Shown: positions 61,705 to 64,000 of the stretch, in pieces
Position numbering within the stretch: position 1 is the stretch's first letter
Layout of the letters: every line of letters begins with the position of its first letter
DNA from: Argyresthia goedartella
Taxonomy: Eukaryota; Arthropoda; Insecta; Lepidoptera; Argyresthiidae
NCBI GenBank assembly: GCA_949825045.1
Contig: OX463816.1
Span: forward strand, 14,131,579-14,195,578
Length of the DNA stretch: 64,000 bases
Direction of reading: 5' to 3'
Made by a program: the position numbers and the translations under genes
Notes under the pieces: model-generated
What the model was told of the DNA's origin: nothing
What the model saw: only the letters and a program-made list of their open reading frames with translations
Databases searched by the model: none

Positions 61705-62075
61705 AGATACCGCTGGTAGGGCATAACTCTACTTTCCGTTAATGATAAGGTGCGTTATCAATAACCAACACTCAATCTGGTTTAAATTGGGAATAGTACC
61801 TTTCAACACTCCTCATAAAACTCGCATTCGGGGCGCCAGACAGATGCCGAAAAACCAAATGATCTATTTTTGGCTTTGGCAGATTCGTTTCCCACAAGTA
61901 CAATCAAAAGAAAAGAATAAAAAGTTTACGAACCTTTAGTGTTGCAAGAACCATTATTTTTTTCGCCGGAAAGAACTGTTTTCCTTTTAATAATACATTA
62001 TGTTACACCTATTTACAAATCTGTCTGAATGAGTATGTTTCGTTGGTTCAGAAGTTTTGAACTTATCACTTTTTA

Positions 62076-62480
62076 GGGTTCCGTACCCGAAGGGTTCCAA
62101 ACGGGACCCTATTACTAAGACTCCGCTGTCCGTCCGTCCGTCCGTCTGTCACCAGGCTGTATCTCAAGAACCTAGCTAGCTATAGAGAGTTGAAATGTTC
62201 ACAGATTATGTATTTATGTTGCCGCTATAACAACAAATACTAAAAAACAGGATAAAAGAAATATTTAAGGGGGCTCCCATACAACAATTCTTTCAATACC
62301 ACATACAAACTTATGGATGCACCTGGTTACGTACATGGAGTGTGAAAGTAACCGCACCAATAACTTTGTAAACAATATTTTGCTGTGTAAAATCCAAACT
62401 ATTCACTCCACACCATCGCTTCCATTGAACGGTGGTACGGAACCCTTCGTGCGCGATTTAGACTCGCACTTGACCGGTTT
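62076..62480 (+). repeat. Moth dispersed repeat, GGGTTCCGTACC family, copy 2
   Basis: TAGGGTTCCGTACCCGAAGG through CGCACTTGACCGGTTTTTTT. Contains CCGTCCGTCCGTCCGTCTGT and the same inner block as copy 1. Confidence 0.88.
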
Positions 62481-62599
62481 TTTTTATTACTGCTCCGACA
62501 ATTTTTTTGTATTTTTCACCGTTTCACTCTTTCAGTTCCTGTAATATTTATTACAGGAACTATAACCTAGGATTTATTGTTGAATTAAAAAAAAAAAAA

Positions 62600-63225
62600 A
62601 TAGGTTTTACAAAAAACTTCAGAGCTTTTCGATGCTTTTTCAGTGAGATATCGGCGATAACCAGTTTTTCACCGTTTCAATGGCGCGGCCATAGGGTTTC
62701 AGTTCTACAGCTCCTGTAATAAAAACCTAGAATTTCTTGTAGTATTTTTTGCAAATTTTGACAAATTCAAATCTAGGTTTTACAAAAAACTGCAGACCGC
62801 TGTGATGCTTTTTCAGCGAGATATCGGCGATAACGTGTTTTCACCGTTTCAATGGCGCGGACATGGGGTTTTAGTCTTACGGCTCCCGAAATATAAACGT
62901 ATGATTTTTGTTGTATTTTTGATTTAAATTTGAGTTGAATTTTGACAAATCAAATCTGGGTTTTACGAAAAACTTCAGATATCTGCGATGCTTTTTCAGT
63001 GAGATCACGTGTATTTCATTTCGATGGCGCGGCCATGGAGGTTTTCGTATCACATATCCTTTAATATAAAGAATCCTAATTCTTTATATATTATTACATT
63101 TTTTTTACAAATTCAATCCGTTATTTGCCTAAGGTCTCTGCAATGCATAGTTTTGAAGATCTCCGTGGCCATGCGGTTCTCCGCGTTTCAATGGCGCGGC
63201 CACGTTCAAACGCATAATACTTTGT
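62600..63225. repeat. ~180-bp tandem repeat, three to four diverged units
   Basis: GATGCTTTTTCAG starts at 62631, 62814 and 62987 (periods 183 and 173). Each is followed by a GAGATATCGGCGATAA-like block and TTTCAATGGCGCGGCCATGG. A fourth, poorer unit ends at 63225. Confidence 0.85.
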
Positions 63226-63867
63226 AACCATAACTTTGACTCTGTGTACCAGTTGCCCTACGCATTTTTTTTTTTATGAAATGGCCGTCACGCCAAAATT
63301 TTCAGAAATCGATAGATCACATTAATATTAACATAAAGTGTAGGTAAGCAAAATCTCGTAAAGCGTCATGTTACCGAGTTATGAGCTGTGAAAGATGTAC
63401 AAGTGGCGCCAAATGTGTTTTTTTTTCCTTTTTAAAGTTTTGATATTACTTCCTGAAGTATCAATAAATATTAAAATATGAGCTAGCGTGGTCCCTGCGC
63501 CCCTCAGTGGGTACATTAATGGCTTTTTTTATGTGTTTTTTTTAAATATAATATTTAAAATAATATAGATATTCCCAACGAGTCACACTGTGACAGGTTA
63601 TGCTACAACTGTGTTATGATTTACAGGATAAAGTGGCAACTGTATAATTGATGATAAATATCTTTCACTTTTTATGTTTATCTTTTATTTAAGACAATAT
63701 TAACTATCAAAATATAAAACTTTAGATGCCATGAAAGAGAACTGGAGTGATGCCTTTTGGAATAAAATTAACGTAGTAGCTACATGGGAATGAAAAAGCA
63801 GGTAAAAATCTATATTCAGGTCATTTTATTGAGGATGTATTAGGGTATTGTTTATTAATATGAATTT
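63226..63867. other. No gene recognised
   Basis: AT-rich with T-runs; nothing recognisable. Confidence 0.5.
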
Positions 63868-64000
63868 ATTATAATTATTACCCTACATCATCCCACTGCT
63901 GGGCAAAGGCCTCTCTTCCCCTCCTCCACTCTTCACGCCCCTGGACTACCTTCCATCAGTTGTTGTCTTGGTACCTCAATTCGTCACTCCAGCGCTTCCT
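63868..64000 (-). mobile_element. Moth LINE/SINE fragment at the right edge
   Basis: CATCATCCCACTGCTGGGCA and AAGGCCTCTCTTCC are strings I recognise from a very common lepidopteran retroelement end, in antisense. Continues off the window. Confidence 0.5.

Overview
The window looks like a lepidopteran (moth or butterfly) genome. The signs are TTAGG-type telomere repeats with an R1/TRAS-like LINE between them, tRNA-derived SINEs with (ATT)n tails, the moth-typical repeat that starts GGGTTCCGTACC, BEL/Pao elements, an OTU-containing Helitron and many foldback MITEs. Only one conserved host gene can be supported. It is the 5' portion of Taf1 (TFIID subunit 1), on the minus strand, with the start codon at 11726 and ten coding exons running left to about 1942. 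The exons total 1683 nt (561 codons) with consistent phases and GT/AG junctions, and the gene continues off the left edge.

Region by region. 1-138 is the 3' end of a BEL/Pao LTR. 139-1963 is a 36-bp minisatellite of about 50 copies that is a tandem amplification of the 3' end of Taf1 exon 10 together with its 5' splice site. 1942-11726 is Taf1, whose introns carry LINE 3' fragments, hairpin MITEs and a decayed partial copy of exon 9. 12065-12895 is a foldback whose 212-bp arms appear identical. 13065-18983 (minus) is one uninterrupted 1972-codon Helitron OTU-Rep-helicase ORF. 19247-19618 is a small non-autonomous Helitron in the opposite orientation with a MITE inside it. 21180-29580 is a graveyard of minus-strand retroelements: a BEL/Pao remnant and three LINE pieces, one with its RT interrupted only by a single nonsense codon. 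31110-35402 holds MITEs and hairpins.

36377-46625 is a single Tc1/mariner-class transposon, with matching inverted ends and a TA duplication. It has been expanded about fourfold by later insertions: an antisense LINE tail inside the transposase, and a whole BEL/Pao retrotransposon (38858-46366, 545-bp LTRs, GATGT duplication). The BEL pol gene in turn carries a SINE. 47.7-53.4 kb is repeat-rich with no gene, and includes a two-armed cluster of TGACAG/CTGTCA motifs. 54282-57156 is a complete cut-and-paste transposon with 16-bp TIRs, a 4-bp ATTT duplication and an intact transposase of about 700 residues. 58420-59772 is a foldback whose interior holds TTAGG-type repeats on both sides of a 5'-truncated R1/TRAS-like LINE. 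59.9-63.2 kb carries a diverged repeat of about 180 bp and further MITEs.

Apart from Taf1 there is no host pathway here. The genes are selfish-element genes, and the main biology is how elements nest, fold and amplify around an essential transcription-factor gene. All family calls come from reading motifs by eye; no database search was run.
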